64,000 nucleotides of DNA from Aurantiochytrium sp. KH105 (Eukaryota > Sar > Bigyra > Thraustochytrida > Thraustochytriidae): positions 62,001-126,000 of the forward strand of contig BGKB01000046.1 in assembly GCA_003116975.1 (NCBI GenBank), in the 5' to 3' direction. Positions 10,520 through 21,126 of this stretch are shown here, piece by piece. Position 1 is the stretch's first letter. Each line of letters starts with the position of its first letter. A program made the position numbers and the translations under genes. The notes below the pieces were generated by a model. The model worked only from the letters and a program-made list of their open reading frames with translations. It was not told the DNA's origin and searched no databases.

Positions 10520-12022
10520 AAAGGGCAACAGGGCCAAGGACAGTACCCGAACCAGCACCTACAGTCGCGTCCACCGTACGGGCACCATCAAAGCGCGCGC
10601 GGTCCATCCGGACCAGGTCCTTCGGGAAACCCTCCCGGTGGGCATTCTTACCCAGATGCCATGCGCTCGACTCATCCGTACGCCAACGCGCATACGAGTG
10701 CGCGTCCTCCGGCTCCATCCTCCGCCAATGCATCCGGATATTCTGGCACCAATAGCGGACCAGTGGATCCTTCGCGTGACCATTATGCGCCTGCGCCCTA
10801 TGGCTCAAATCCCAATGGTTCTGCCGGTGGTAGCAACTCTTACCGTGGACCCAGTCAGAGGGGCAGTGGACCTCCACATGGAAACGCCGGCTCCAGTGGT
10901 GGCAACGGAGGCGCCTATGGTGCCAGTCGGCACGCGTATGCAAACGCAGATGCGAGGCCTCCACGAAGCAGCGATCCGAGATACAGCGCAGAAAACCCCT
11001 CTGCTGCGGGAGGATGGAACAGTCAGCATGGTCAGCCGACCTCGCAAGCCGGAAGACCTCCCCCATCGAATCATCGCCCCGGCGGCGCGCCGTCCGAGTA
11101 CGGCGCTCACGGGAGTCAATTGTCACGGACACCTTCGTATCCAAGTAGTGCTCAGTCCGGACCCTCTCCAGGATCATCGTACGGCCACCCTGGTGATGGG
11201 ATGATGCAACCGCACGACTTGCGCCGTCATTCGAGCGGTGCAGCCTCGAGCTCGCGACACAGTGCGGTTGACCTCACGGGAGATGAGCTCAATAATGGAC
11301 GGAAAACACCAGCAAGCACTTGCTCTGGTGGTAAGCGGGCCGCCATGGACCCGCAGCAGCCTGCGCCGCCTGGAGAGCTCAAACGGCGAAAAACAATGGA
11401 CGGCATGGACGATCTCTTGAGTGGCCCACCCGGGTCGATGCCGCCAAGCCCGGATAAATCAAAGGGCATGAACCCGGACAAGTCTGGTCTCAACGTTTCC
11501 CCTCACAAGCCGCTGCAGCAGCACCCGAGCACTTCGCCCCAGTATACCTCGACCAAGGTCGTGTACGAAGGGGCCCCAGCTCCCGACCCAAAGGTCACTG
11601 TGAGCTTTGGGCCTGGAAGTGGGTCAGGTCATGGAGGCCCGTTGACCTCGCAGCCCGTTCCTGCCCCCGGTGGACCTCCACGAGCAAGCGGCCGCGGCGC
11701 TACGGCCAACGCTGGTGGTGGTCCTGGACCGCGTTCCGTACCGCCGCTCAGCGCAGGCGTGCGCGGTCCTCCAGGGGGGGCACAACCGGGGCCAACTGCT
11801 GCCGTCGACCACTACAATGCTGGGTACCATCCACAGCAAGTGCCAGTGATTTCTGACGGCAACGGGTCTCTCCTTTGCGTGGTGTGTCATGACCGCGATC
11901 GCAAGATGCTCTTCACGCCATGCCAGCACATCTCATGCTGCGAAACATGCGCGAGTAGTATCGACGTGTGCCCCATTTGCCGCAGTCGCATCGACTCCAA
12001 GTCTCACGTTTACCTGTCATAA
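6755..12022 (+). CDS. Large low-complexity nuclear regulator with HTH-like, TAZ-like and RING zinc-finger domains
   Basis: A 1755-residue protein in one open frame with ATG in good context (A at -3, G at +4). Near the N-terminus (about residues 48-108) is a helix-turn-helix-like segment (L...M..S.FS.WVKRR). Most of the chain is Ser/Pro/Gly/Gln-rich, with several polyglutamine runs. A small folded segment lies at about 941-1030. A TAZ-like zinc finger lies at about 1156-1222: HACKC, then CSWPHC, then CSRDCRHC, close in order to the CBP/p300 TAZ finger but with shorter spacing. The C-terminus (about 1707-1750) is a C3HC4 RING finger (CVVC...C.H..CC..C......CPIC). Four tandem VKQE motifs (469-487) and others near 271 and 407-413 fit the sumoylation consensus. 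A KRRK basic motif suggests nuclear import. The likely role is a transcriptional co-regulator and/or E3 ubiquitin ligase; no substrate can be named. Confidence 0.85.
8159..8215 (+). repeat. 15-bp coding repeat specifying four VKQE sumoylation-type motifs
   Basis: Within the TAZ/RING gene, the 15-bp unit encoding VKQEQ is repeated four times (V469, V474, V479, V484). VKQE fits the psi-K-x-E sumoylation consensus. The codons are nearly identical between units, so the array probably arose by recent tandem duplication. Confidence 0.85.
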
Positions 12023-12390
12023 ATATTGTGTGCAACGTTGACGCCACCGGCCGCTATCATTCGTTTTGCATGCAAAGACACATACATAAATCAGGTGCTG
12101 ACAAAACCAGCCGCTTTTCTCGACAAGGAAAAGGCGTTTTTTGCCTTTTTGTACTTCTGATAGGTTTGATTGATTCATCTGATCTGATGCATTTCCTCAT
12201 TTTACTGGTTTAGATTGCCCTACAACGAAAATTTAAAAAGAGAGAAAAGGGCCAACTTGCTTGTCCTGTCGGTGGTTTGATAAGGCCACGCCACGATTTG
12301 GCAAGCTCCATTGCCCTCTCCCGCCTTCTTCCCCGCAAAAAATCAAATCAAAACAAAGCTAGAGGCAAAGTTCTAACAAGCATCCACGAC
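12023..12390. other. Convergent intergenic region between the TAZ/RING and P5A genes
   Basis: This is T-rich DNA between two tail-to-tail genes, presumably both 3' untranslated regions. It contains a 7-bp stem with T-rich loop (AAAAGGC at about 12129-12135, GCCTTTT at about 12143-12149). No coding region is seen. Confidence 0.6.
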
Positions 12391-15300
12391 TCACTTTGCG
12401 GCAGTCTTCGACGACGCCGCCTTGCCCTGCAAAGCCTTTGCCTTCTTCTTTTGCACGCGCTTCGCCTCGAGATCAGCTGCTTCTTGCTGTTCAAGAAACG
12501 CCTTGTACTTGCCCCAGGCCCAGTAGGCACCTGCCCAAATGAGCGGGTTACCTGTCGAAAGCAACACAAAGCCCGTCAGCACCTTGACGAAAGTGCGCAG
12601 CATGGGCACAAAGTCCGCAAGCGTCGTTTCGCGGGCCTGCTGCACCATGGCCCCAAAAACCCGAGGCGCGAAAATTGCCGTCACGAGTCGATCCCAGGCA
12701 AATGTGCCAAAGAGAGTCGTCAGGACCAGACCAAAAATCTTGTAGCGGAACTCGTCGTCGGGAAACGGATGCAAATGGATCAGTCGGTTTACCGTGGGGC
12801 TCACCTCCCACGCTGCAAAGATGAGACATCCGATGCACAAGAACAAGGAAAGCGAGAGCGCGGTATTCTCGAGCAGACCGAGCATCCAAGGGCGGCCCTT
12901 GTACCCTACGAAAAGAACGGCCATCATCTGAGAAGTCTCGACCAGAAAGATGACCGTGTTCATCAGATTCGGCATGAACGGCGTCTGCCACATGAGCATG
13001 ATATCCGCCATCGCGTCAAGGGTGCCCTCCGACTCCTCCATTTGCTTCTCCAGCCCGCGACTGACCCTGCGGTTGAAGCGAATGACTTCTTGCAACTTTT
13101 CCTCGCCCATGGCCTCCTTGGCCAGCGTCACCGCGGTCGAAAGGCAAAAGAGGTGAATGGCAGCCTGACCGAGAACGCTGATCGCAATTGAGGGGTGAAA
13201 GAGCGAGCGTACAGGGCGCACAGGGTGCATCTTCTCAACCGGCGTCGAGTACGAAAAGGCCAGCGATGCGGACATGAGCAGCCAGCTTGAGGCCATCATC
13301 TGGCGCTCCGAAGAGCGGGCGCCCTCGAGAGAGAGCGCAGCAAGGCAGTAGGCGCTGATGACGCATTCGAGACACATGATCTGCTGCTGCTGAAGTGCGC
13401 TGAGCAGCGTGCATCGACCCTGGCGAATGAGCTGGATCGCGCTCCGAATCGAGGGCACGCGTGCAGTAAAAGGCGCAGCAACGGAAGCGTCACCGGGCCG
13501 CACCACGGGAAGAGCATTCGGGTCATCGAGCGCCTCCAGCGCCATTTCAGTAGGGTCCTTGTCGTCATCCTCGTCGGGGTTCCTGTTCAGGATCGCTGCG
13601 TACTTGCGATTGATGAGCTCGTTCTCTTTCATCAGCTCCGCGCGCAGCCTCATGGTCACCTTCTTGACAATGTTAAATTGCACCATGACACCGGTCTCGC
13701 CACGCTCTTCCGCGAGCCGCATTTCCTCTGCCATCAACTCCTGCTGCTTGCCCATGACTTCCTTCTTCTTGGCCGCGAGCTCCTCCTTGCGCTCCTTGTT
13801 GGCAAGCTTGGCGCGAACCTTCATCTCCGCGGTGCGCTCGTTGAGCTGTTCCTCGGAGCTCGCGCCGTTCTCGTCGTCCTCGCCATCTCCACCAGCACCA
13901 GAAGCAACACCGCCGTCAGTGTTGGCGTTTCCGTAGCCTGAGAGAAGCGCGAGACCGACGTCGGCTTGCTTGAGTGCGCCAACGTCGTTGCCACCATCGC
14001 CGCACATGAGCACAAACTTGGTCTGGTTCGAAGGCACAAACGATTCGGTCTCGATGTTCTTGTCCGTGTCCTGGAACTGCTGGATCATGCGAATCACCTT
14101 GGCCTTACCCTGGGGCGACATGCGTGCAAAAACCTGGATACGATCCACGTAGCGCCACAGCTGGCCCTGACTCTGCCGCACAGCTGTGAGCATTGCGTCT
14201 TCCGTCGTCAGCAAGTCGTGCTTTTCGGCGAGAGTAGGGACCGTGCTTGCCTCAAAGGCAATGTGCGTGGCCTCCTTTTCGTCGCCCACGGCGCCAACCC
14301 ACTCCACTTTGCCGTCGGCGAGCTCGGTGAGCAAAAGAGGCGGGTTGTCGCGTCGTTGAGGGTCGCCGCAAATGTTCGTAATGCGTGCCACGTGGAGCGC
14401 CGTGAGGGGGGCATCGCCAGTGAGCATGGCCACGCGGTGGTCAGCTTCCCGTAGCGAGCGAATGACCATGGCCGAGTCTCCGCGAGTGCGGCATTCAAAA
14501 GCGATAAAGCCTGCAAACTCAAGATCGCGCTCAGCCTCATCGCGGGCAAGGGTCGCAACGTCCGTGTTCTCGGCACATCGCTTGTACGCAAGCGCAAGCA
14601 CGCGCATACCCGCTTCTGCTAGCGTACGGTACGTCGTGCGATACCATTCGGGCCTCGCACCTTCGCGCAGGAGCTTGCTCACGGCCTCTGGCGATCCCTT
14701 GACCAGGCAGTACGGGGTGCTGCCCATCTCACTCGAGCCGCTCGTCTGCAGTTTGCAAACCACGCTCATGCGCTGCAGCTTGGAGGAAAAGTGAAAGCGC
14801 TCGAGAATCTTGATGCTCTGAAGCGGGCTCTTGCTTGCACGCTCCTTCGACTTCTTGATGCTTTCCTTGAGCTTCTCCACCTTGGTCTTGTGAGACGCAA
14901 TCTGTTCCTCGATCGCTTTCTTCGCCGCGCCGCTCGGCGCAGCACCTTGGCCAGACGCCGGCGCCGAAAGCGAGTCTTCCTGTTCCTTTAGCTTGGCTTG
15001 CACCTTGGAGAGCGCCTGCTCTAGAATGTGCCAATCTCCTGGTTTGGCGCGCTGCGTCTTGGGGTCGAATCCCCACTCCACGCCGCGCATGGCTGCAAGT
15101 TCGATGGGGTCGCCAAGGAGCTCAGGAACGGCATCCTTGCCGGCAGCAGCAGCTTTGTCACCGCTGCTTCCGTCCTCAGGCATCGCAACGAGCGAGTGGC
15201 AGGCGGCCAACACCATGGTCGCATCCTTGCTTGCATCGCGCACCGCCGAAAGAAGGGACTTGACCTCAACGCCCGGACCAAACTTGGCTGCGTTCTTGTC

Positions 15301-17475
15301 CGTAGCGTTCACAACGCCCACGGGCACAAGCTCATCCGTGGTGAGCGTTCCCGTCTTGTCAAATAGACAGTGCGTGATCTTGCCCGAGTAAGGGACGCGG
15401 AAGGGCTCGGTGCAGAAGACACCCTCGCGCATGAGGGTAATGAGGGCATGGTTCACCGCGAGCGCCATTTGCACGGGCAATTGACGCGGCACGACGCTCG
15501 TCAAGATGATAACGCACTTGAGCAAAAGTTCGTGGGTTGTCCTATCGCCTCGCTCCATACCCTGCTTGAACACGTAGCCGGCGCTGACGAGCGCGAACAT
15601 GAGCAGCACAAAAAGCGCAATTCCAGTCTCTTTGGAATCCGCAGAGACAGACTCGGTGGAAAATTCAATCATCTGCATCAGTTCGCCTTGCGAAGAACCA
15701 AAGCCAGTACGCAGCACGTAGCAAAGGCAGCCGCCATCCGGCGGCGGCGGAAACGACTTGTCCGACTCCTCGCCAGGTGTCGACGAGATGATCGTCGTGC
15801 CTGAAAAGAGCACGTGGACGCGGTCGCGGCCCTGGAGATCCAGGTTCGAGTTCATGTCAGCATTACTTGTAGACTTGAGAGCATCCTTCATCTGCGGCAC
15901 AGATTCGCCCGTGAGCGTCGCCTCGTTGACCACAGCACTACCGTGGAGGATGACGCAGTCGCACGGCACCGCATCAGTGCCACGACGCCGCGCCTTGGCG
16001 GCCTCGGCGGCCTGCTTCTTGGCGGCCGCCTCGGCCTCGGAGTCATCCTCGTCGCCCTGCTTCTTCACTTTGGAATCGAGCGCCACCGAATGCGAAGAGG
16101 AGCTCAGAGAAATGAGGTCTCCCGGCAAAAGATCCGTCGTCTTGACCTGGATCCAGCGGCCTGCGCGAAAAGCGGGAAGCTCGTATGGCTTGGGGGCCAG
16201 ACCCTTGAGCGTTTTCAGGGTACGATGGCGCTGAAAGGCAGTCATGCCCTCCATCATGAAAATAGTAATGAGGTTGAAAATGGTGTACTGCCAGTACTCG
16301 TCCATGAGCCAGAGGGCCGCGGAGAAGAACTGAAAGATGGCCAAAGGCGCAAGCAGCTGCTCTTTGATGAGCGCAGGAATTGTCTTGGGCTCCATCTCGA
16401 GAACATTCACGCCGTAGCGCGCACGCTGGTTCGCAACTTCAGCTTGGCTGCTCAAGCCGCGAGACTTGACGTAGCTCTCAAGAGGCGCGTCCACGCGCGC
16501 GATGATTGGGGCAAAGGCTCCATGGCGCTCGAGTGCTGCATTTGTCTTGGATTCGCACGACTTGCGCTCCTCCTCGCTCAGCTTTTGCAACAAGAGGTCT
16601 TCGTCTTCGGTGTCCACTTGCTCGCTCACTTCCGAAAGGCCGAGGAGTTTCACGGTACTGGTCGTGACACCTTCTTTCAGAAGCTCAAAACGTTGACGCT
16701 GGAACTCGATGGTCAAGCGCTTGCTGCTTGCGTCCCGTTTCACTGGCACAAGCTCGGGCTTGCCGCGATGCGCATAGGGAACCACATGAATGACGGAACC
16801 CTCCGAGATGGTATCGCTCGGCACAAAGTACATGAGCGCATGAAACCAAACAAGCCAATGGCAAAGCAAATGAAAAAGGGCAGTGCTGCTCAGCAGAACG
16901 AAAAGAGCGGCCGAGGCACCAGCATCTGGCAAGTAAGCGGGCGGGAGAGGGCGTTCTTCTTCCTCTTCGTCTTCGTCGTCGTCGCCGCCGCCGCTTTTAT
17001 TGGAGCCATCCTCCAACACCTCCTCGCCGAGCTCGTTCGTCGTTTTCTTATCCACCTTGCCGTTTACCTTTCCATCGGCTTGGGCAGACGTTGCACCAAC
17101 TTGTTCCTCGTCGTCTTCTTCGCCAAAGGATACCGAACCCGACGAAGAAGTCGAGGCTGCATTGGATCTGACCTCGCCGTCATCGTCGTCATCATCGTCA
17201 TCATCGCCGAAAGAAACTACGACCTCGCCGTCACTGGCCTCAATCAGCTCTGCTTCCTCCACCAGCTTTTGCGACTCGATCGACTCGGCCTCGACGATCG
17301 CACGGCGACGCGGTTCGCCCATGGTGTTCCACGCATAAGGAAGCACAATGGCGTAGAGCATCACCGCGACGGCGATGATGCTCGTGCGTTTCCACGACGC
17401 CGCTTGGTACACCGCGGCATGTTCAATGTTTCTGCACGTTTTCGCCACGGGGACCTCCGCTGCTCCGCCCGCCAT
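12391..17475 (-). CDS. P5A-type ATPase (Spf1/ATP13A1 family), ER transmembrane-helix dislocase
   Basis: A 1694-residue P-type ATPase. Diagnostic features are TGES near residue 520, the phosphorylation motif DKTGTLT at about 706, and GDGGNDVGALKQADVGLAL at about 1157. Downstream P5A-specific blocks are PGDASVAAPFT and IRQGRCTLL...CVISAYCLA. In yeast and human, P5A pumps reside in the ER and remove mis-inserted tail-anchored or signal helices (family knowledge). The chain is longer than yeast Spf1 (about 1215 residues). The extra length is an Asp/Glu-rich insertion between the first two membrane segments (DDDDDDDDD run) and a charged coiled linker after the GDGGND hinge, placed where Spf1 also has an insertion. 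The ATG at 17475 has A at -3 and G at +4; an in-frame extension to 17979 runs through simple repeats and is rejected. No intron is seen. It is convergent with the TAZ/RING gene. Confidence 0.95.
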   Translation of the reverse strand: MAGGAAEVPVAKTCRNIEHAAVYQAASWKRTSIIAVAVMLYAIVLPYAWNTMGEPRRRAIVEAESIESQKLVEEAELIEASDGEVVVSFGDDDDDDDDDGEVRSNAASTSSSGSVSFGEEDDEEQVGATSAQADGKVNGKVDKKTTNELGEEVLEDGSNKSGGGDDDEDEEEEERPLPPAYLPDAGASAALFVLLSSTALFHLLCHWLVWFHALMYFVPSDTISEGSVIHVVPYAHRGKPELVPVKRDASSKRLTIEFQRQRFELLKEGVTTSTVKLLGLSEVSEQVDTEDEDLLLQKLSEEERKSCESKTNAALERHGAFAPIIARVDAPLESYVKSRGLSSQAEVANQRARYGVNVLEMEPKTIPALIKEQLLAPLAIFQFFSAALWLMDEYWQYTIFNLITIFMMEGMTAFQRHRTLKTLKGLAPKPYELPAFRAGRWIQVKTTDLLPGDLISLSSSSHSVALDSKVKKQGDEDDSEAEAAAKKQAAEAAKARRRGTDAVPCDCVILHGSAVVNEATLTGESVPQMKDALKSTSNADMNSNLDLQGRDRVHVLFSGTTIISSTPGEESDKSFPPPPDGGCLCYVLRTGFGSSQGELMQMIEFSTESVSADSKETGIALFVLLMFALVSAGYVFKQGMERGDRTTHELLLKCVIILTSVVPRQLPVQMALAVNHALITLMREGVFCTEPFRVPYSGKITHCLFDKTGTLTTDELVPVGVVNATDKNAAKFGPGVEVKSLLSAVRDASKDATMVLAACHSLVAMPEDGSSGDKAAAAGKDAVPELLGDPIELAAMRGVEWGFDPKTQRAKPGDWHILEQALSKVQAKLKEQEDSLSAPASGQGAAPSGAAKKAIEEQIASHKTKVEKLKESIKKSKERASKSPLQSIKILERFHFSSKLQRMSVVCKLQTSGSSEMGSTPYCLVKGSPEAVSKLLREGARPEWYRTTYRTLAEAGMRVLALAYKRCAENTDVATLARDEAERDLEFAGFIAFECRTRGDSAMVIRSLREADHRVAMLTGDAPLTALHVARITNICGDPQRRDNPPLLLTELADGKVEWVGAVGDEKEATHIAFEASTVPTLAEKHDLLTTEDAMLTAVRQSQGQLWRYVDRIQVFARMSPQGKAKVIRMIQQFQDTDKNIETESFVPSNQTKFVLMCGDGGNDVGALKQADVGLALLSGYGNANTDGGVASGAGGDGEDDENGASSEEQLNERTAEMKVRAKLANKERKEELAAKKKEVMGKQQELMAEEMRLAEERGETGVMVQFNIVKKVTMRLRAELMKENELINRKYAAILNRNPDEDDDKDPTEMALEALDDPNALPVVRPGDASVAAPFTARVPSIRSAIQLIRQGRCTLLSALQQQQIMCLECVISAYCLAALSLEGARSSERQMMASSWLLMSASLAFSYSTPVEKMHPVRPVRSLFHPSIAISVLGQAAIHLFCLSTAVTLAKEAMGEEKLQEVIRFNRRVSRGLEKQMEESEGTLDAMADIMLMWQTPFMPNLMNTVIFLVETSQMMAVLFVGYKGRPWMLGLLENTALSLSLFLCIGCLIFAAWEVSPTVNRLIHLHPFPDDEFRYKIFGLVLTTLFGTFAWDRLVTAIFAPRVFGAMVQQARETTLADFVPMLRTFVKVLTGFVLLSTGNPLIWAGAYWAWGKYKAFLEQQEAADLEAKRVQKKKAKALQGKAASSKTAAK

Positions 17476-17900
17476 CTTGCTCGACGGCCCTCTGCTGCTG
17501 CTGCTGCCGCTGCTGCTGCTGCTGCTGCTTGGCGCCAAGAACCTCCTCCAGCGTGGCCTTCCGTGCCGCCGCCGCTCGTCGCTCGCTCGCTCGCTCGCTC
17601 GCTCGCCTGGCCTGGCCTGGCCTGGCGTCCTGCGAGCTGCTCGAAGCACGCCGGGAGGTCCTCGCGCTCGCGCCGGCGGCCAGGACGACCGACTGCTCCG
17701 CGATGGATGGGTGGGTTGGTTGATCGATCGATCGATCGATCGATCGATGGGAGTCTGTCTTGTCTTGTTGTCTTGTCTTGTCTTGTCTTGTGTCTTGTCT
17801 TGTGCCTGGCGTCGAAAGTCGGCTGGGACCCTGCGCGGCCAGAATTCGGGACCCACGGGTGACGCAGCTAGCCGCTCGTCGCCTTCCGGAAAGGCGACAT

Positions 17901-17934
<34 letters not shown>

Positions 17935-18283
17935 CAGCGCTCGGTGTTCCACCACGTCAGCAGCTTGAAAGCGCAGCAAGACACAGCAAAGCTCGGCCGG
18001 CGAGAGAGTTGGAATGCGGACGGATAGACAACATGGGAAGCACGGTAGATGGGTTTGTAGGCAAATCGTTTTTTCTACTTTAAAATTTTACGGATCAGTA
18101 GGTAGGCAGGCAGGCTGGCAGCAAATTGAAGCCGAAGGTCCGCCAAGGTCACGGCATTGTTAGCGAAGCAGAACAAAAGGACGTGGTTCGATGGTTATAG
18201 TTTTTATGGTCAATAGAAATGATGAAAAAAAGACGAAAGTGAAGGAAGAAAGTTGAACAAAAGGGAGCAAGCAAGGCAAGAGG
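17476..18283. other. Upstream region of the P5A gene with dense microsatellites
   Basis: This region holds CTG (about 17490-17530), GCTC (about 17577-17604), ATCG (about 17720-17748), TCTTG (about 17757-17806) and CAG (about 17898-17933) runs. Some keep an open frame in line with the P5A gene, which explains the spurious N-terminal extension. It also contains the 3' flank of the TRIC-like gene. Confidence 0.7.
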
Positions 18284-19669
18284 TCAATCGATCTTCTTGA
18301 TGGAGGCGTCGATAGCTTTTTCCTCGAGCAGCGGGCTTTCATCTTTAATCGCGGCATCCTTTGAAAGCTTGGCGTCCCCCAAGAGTGGCTTTCTCTCCGT
18401 CGGCGATTGCTGATGCGGACGGTTTCTTTTCGTCAGAGCTATTCGAGGAGACGTGGAGTCGTGCTGCTGGCGCTGTTGGATTTTCGCCCCAGAGCCTTGC
18501 TGCAGGCGCTGTTTAATTGCCGCCCCAGAGCCTTGCTCCTTGCGTTGTTGGATTGTTGCCCGAGCCTCTTGCTCCCGGCGCTCTTGAATTGTTGCCCTAG
18601 AGTCTTGGCCCTGGCGTTGTTGGATTGTCGCCAGAGCATTCTCCACGGGACGCGTGTTGGCCACGGGGCTCCGTCCGGCATTGTGGAAGAGCGAAGCGCG
18701 ATGAATGTGCGCAAGTATGCCAAAGGTGTTCTGGCGCCAGGCAAAGTAGACCAAGAGACCAATGCGAAGCTCCACAAAGTCGGCTTCGAGGACACTTCCA
18801 AACGAGTAGATGAGAAAAGCCACACAAAAGTCCGGTACCATGTACTCGACAATAATTTGGCGCAATCCGCGATAGGAGGACTCGACGGCGTCTAGCAGTA
18901 CAAAGCTTACACTGAGACGCTGGCCTGTTTCCCGGATTCCAAGCATCTTTTCAAACCAGAGAAAGCCCTTGCGCAACACAGAGTTCCCGTCGAGCGCGAG
19001 AAGCACGAGGGTAAAGGCAAAGGCAAAGCTGTCGCCCTCCTCTTTGCTGCACTCAACGGCAAAGAGTGCCTTTCGTAGCTTGTAAAGTCCGCAGCACATG
19101 CAAACCATGAGCTTGACGGCGTCAGATTTTGTGATGTAGCGATAGACAACGTCCCCCGGTGAGTGCCACACCAGGAGAAACCCTATAAAGAAAGAACCCA
19201 TGTGCCGAGGGCCCTTGAGAATCACAGGTGTCGCGCCGAGAAGCACGGAAATAACTGATCCGGCCGCGAACTTGACGACAAAGGACACGAAGAGGACCCA
19301 CATGAATCGCACCATGCCTGCTCTGCGTCGCTTCGGGAGTCCCTTGCGAAAGCACGACACGCTATTGACGGTGTCCACAATGGAAATGAAGCGGCCGTTG
19401 GCAGACCCAAGCGCGTTAAACTTGGCGTCGTGAACGAATAGTAGCGCGAACAGCACGAAGAAGGCTGCCTGCACCTCATCCGTGTGGCGCAGCACCCACG
19501 AGGGCCATTGCGGGTTATAGAAGCGCTCCGAGTACACCTTTTCCAGTCGCGAGGCCGTCTTCGTCCCATGCAGTTCTCTCCGCGTCGTGCTCGCCGCGCA
19601 CGTCAGCGGCTCTTCGCGCTCCTCCTCCTTCTCGACGTTCTCCTTCGCTCGGGACCCGGACCCCGTCAT
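18284..19669 (-). CDS. TRIC-like (TMEM38 family) multi-pass membrane protein with C-terminal 12-residue repeats
   Basis: A 461-residue protein with about seven hydrophobic segments between residues 60 and 320. The block LLGATPVILKG...VWHSPGDVVYRY...LRKALFAV, followed by DGNSVLRKGFLWFEKMLG, lines up in order with animal TRIC channels (FYCPLD-FYK, KEVVRVRKI, GSGVALMSNFEQLLRG). TRIC proteins are homotrimeric monovalent-cation channels of ER/SR membranes that balance charge during calcium release (family knowledge). Identity is low, so this is a fold-level call. The cytosolic tail carries five copies of a 12-residue ATIQQR-type repeat (DNA 18452-18631), not a TRIC feature. The ATG at 19669 is used; its context is weaker (A at +4). 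Confidence 0.6.
   Translation of the reverse strand: MTGSGSRAKENVEKEEEREEPLTCAASTTRRELHGTKTASRLEKVYSERFYNPQWPSWVLRHTDEVQAAFFVLFALLFVHDAKFNALGSANGRFISIVDTVNSVSCFRKGLPKRRRAGMVRFMWVLFVSFVVKFAAGSVISVLLGATPVILKGPRHMGSFFIGFLLVWHSPGDVVYRYITKSDAVKLMVCMCCGLYKLRKALFAVECSKEEGDSFAFAFTLVLLALDGNSVLRKGFLWFEKMLGIRETGQRLSVSFVLLDAVESSYRGLRQIIVEYMVPDFCVAFLIYSFGSVLEADFVELRIGLLVYFAWRQNTFGILAHIHRASLFHNAGRSPVANTRPVENALATIQQRQGQDSRATIQERREQEARATIQQRKEQGSGAAIKQRLQQGSGAKIQQRQQHDSTSPRIALTKRNRPHQQSPTERKPLLGDAKLSKDAAIKDESPLLEEKAIDASIKKID
18452..18631 (-). repeat. Five 36-bp coding repeats (ATIQQR-type, 12 residues)
   Basis: In the tail of the TRIC-like gene, five consecutive 36-bp units encode variants of ATIQQRxxQxSR. 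All begin A-x-I-x-x-R, giving an amphipathic, Gln/Arg-rich helix pattern. Confidence 0.9.
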
Positions 19670-20953
19670 ATCGCCTCTCGCGCGCTCGCCAGCAAGCCAA
19701 GACCTATGTCTGCAGCCGCTCCAAGCGCGGCCCCAGGACCGTCCTGGCCCTCTCGCCCGCCGCCCGCGGGGCCTCCCGGCGCGAGTGAATACCGCCTCTG
19801 CCAGCGGGCCGCAGCTGCCGCTCGGCGGCGGTACGTATCGTCGCCAACTCGGCCTCGACTCGGGTCTCTTGTCGCAACGTTTGTTTTCCTCCCCTTGCGC
19901 GAGCCAGTTATGGGTTGAGATGGGATGAGATGAGATGAGACGCGGTGTGCACGGCCCCGCTCGCAGCGACGCGAGGCGACGCGACGCGACGCGACGCGAG
20001 GCGAGGCGCCTGCTCTCCGCCCCGCGCGGAGTTCTCGGACTGGCTGGGACCGGCCGAGCGAGGCTTGGCGACTTGAGAGCAGCACGGAATGGAATGGCGA
20101 TGCCACCGTGGAAAGAGAGCGTCTGTCCCGGTTCGTTTGGCCTGCGTTTTTACCTTCCTTCATTTCCGGTCCTGTCGATCGCCGGCGGCCCCGCCTCGCG
20201 CGCGTCGTGGAAGGGGGGGAGGGGAAAGCTGCGAGGCTCGCGATGGTCTCGCCGCGAGCTCGCGAGAGAGAAGAGGGAATGAAGGTCGAGGGAGATTTGG
20301 GTGCGCAAATCTGCTTCTGGACGGTCAGGCAGGCAGGCAGGTGGGCCGAGACGGTTCTGGTGAGAACGGTCTTTGCTGCGTGTGATGAGTGCAGAAGAAG
20401 CATGGGGTTGGTCGGGGCGACAGCATTGACATCATCGGCGGATAGTCAGCTCTTGCAAGTGCCAATTGAGGAGCTTAGATTCCTGCTTCGACGGGCTTTA
20501 TGCAAGCATGAATGACTTTCTTCAGAGTAATGCAAGTCGCTCAACTCCCCGCGCGTCGCGACACGACATGCATCCCCAAATCCTTGGTCTCACGAGCTCG
20601 GCGCGTAGTTGACTTTACGTCTCGAGGTACGCTACGAGCGAGAGCTCCGCGCATCGACACCACGCGCTCCACGCAAAGCGGCGGAGCTCCGCGCGCACCA
20701 TCTCCGGCCGAGCGCGAGTTTCTCTCTTTCTGCGCCGTGGTCGCGCAAGACTAAAATAATACAAACAGAAGAAGGAGGACGGCGGCAACAGCAGACTCGG
20801 ATAGGATAGGCCCGCGCAGCCGCGACGCGGACGCGCGCTCGTCCGAGCCCGGCCGACCGACGACCGACCGACCGGCCGGCCGGCCGACCGGCCGTCCAGC
20901 CGCGCGCCCGCGCGCCCTCGTGCCCGTGCGCGTGCGCGAGAGCAGGTCGCGCC
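19670..20953. other. Divergent promoter region between the TRIC-like and UPF3 genes
   Basis: About 1.3 kb between two genes transcribed away from each other. It has GATGA and GACGC short-unit runs (about 19918-20007) and an AT-rich spot (CTAAAATAATAC, about 20751-20762) about 190 bp upstream of the UPF3 ATG. Open frames here lack any domain and are discounted. Confidence 0.6.
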
Positions 20954-21078
20954 ATGGGCGAGCCCGCGGCGGCGAAGCCTGCGCCCCGAGGAGGCCGCAG
21001 CGATGCCAGCGAGCGCGGCGGTAAAGGCGCCAAGAAGCACGCGGCAGGCGGGAAGGGAGGAGCACCCGCCCCCGCGCG

Positions 21079-21126
<48 letters not shown>

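Noticed and set aside
15814-17862. 682-codon open frame antisense to the P5A gene
   Set aside because: Shadow of the P5A coding strand; no independent motif.
17476-17979. N-terminal extension of the P5A protein by 168 residues
   Set aside because: Consists of translated microsatellites; the internal ATG has ideal context and is directly followed by conserved sequence.
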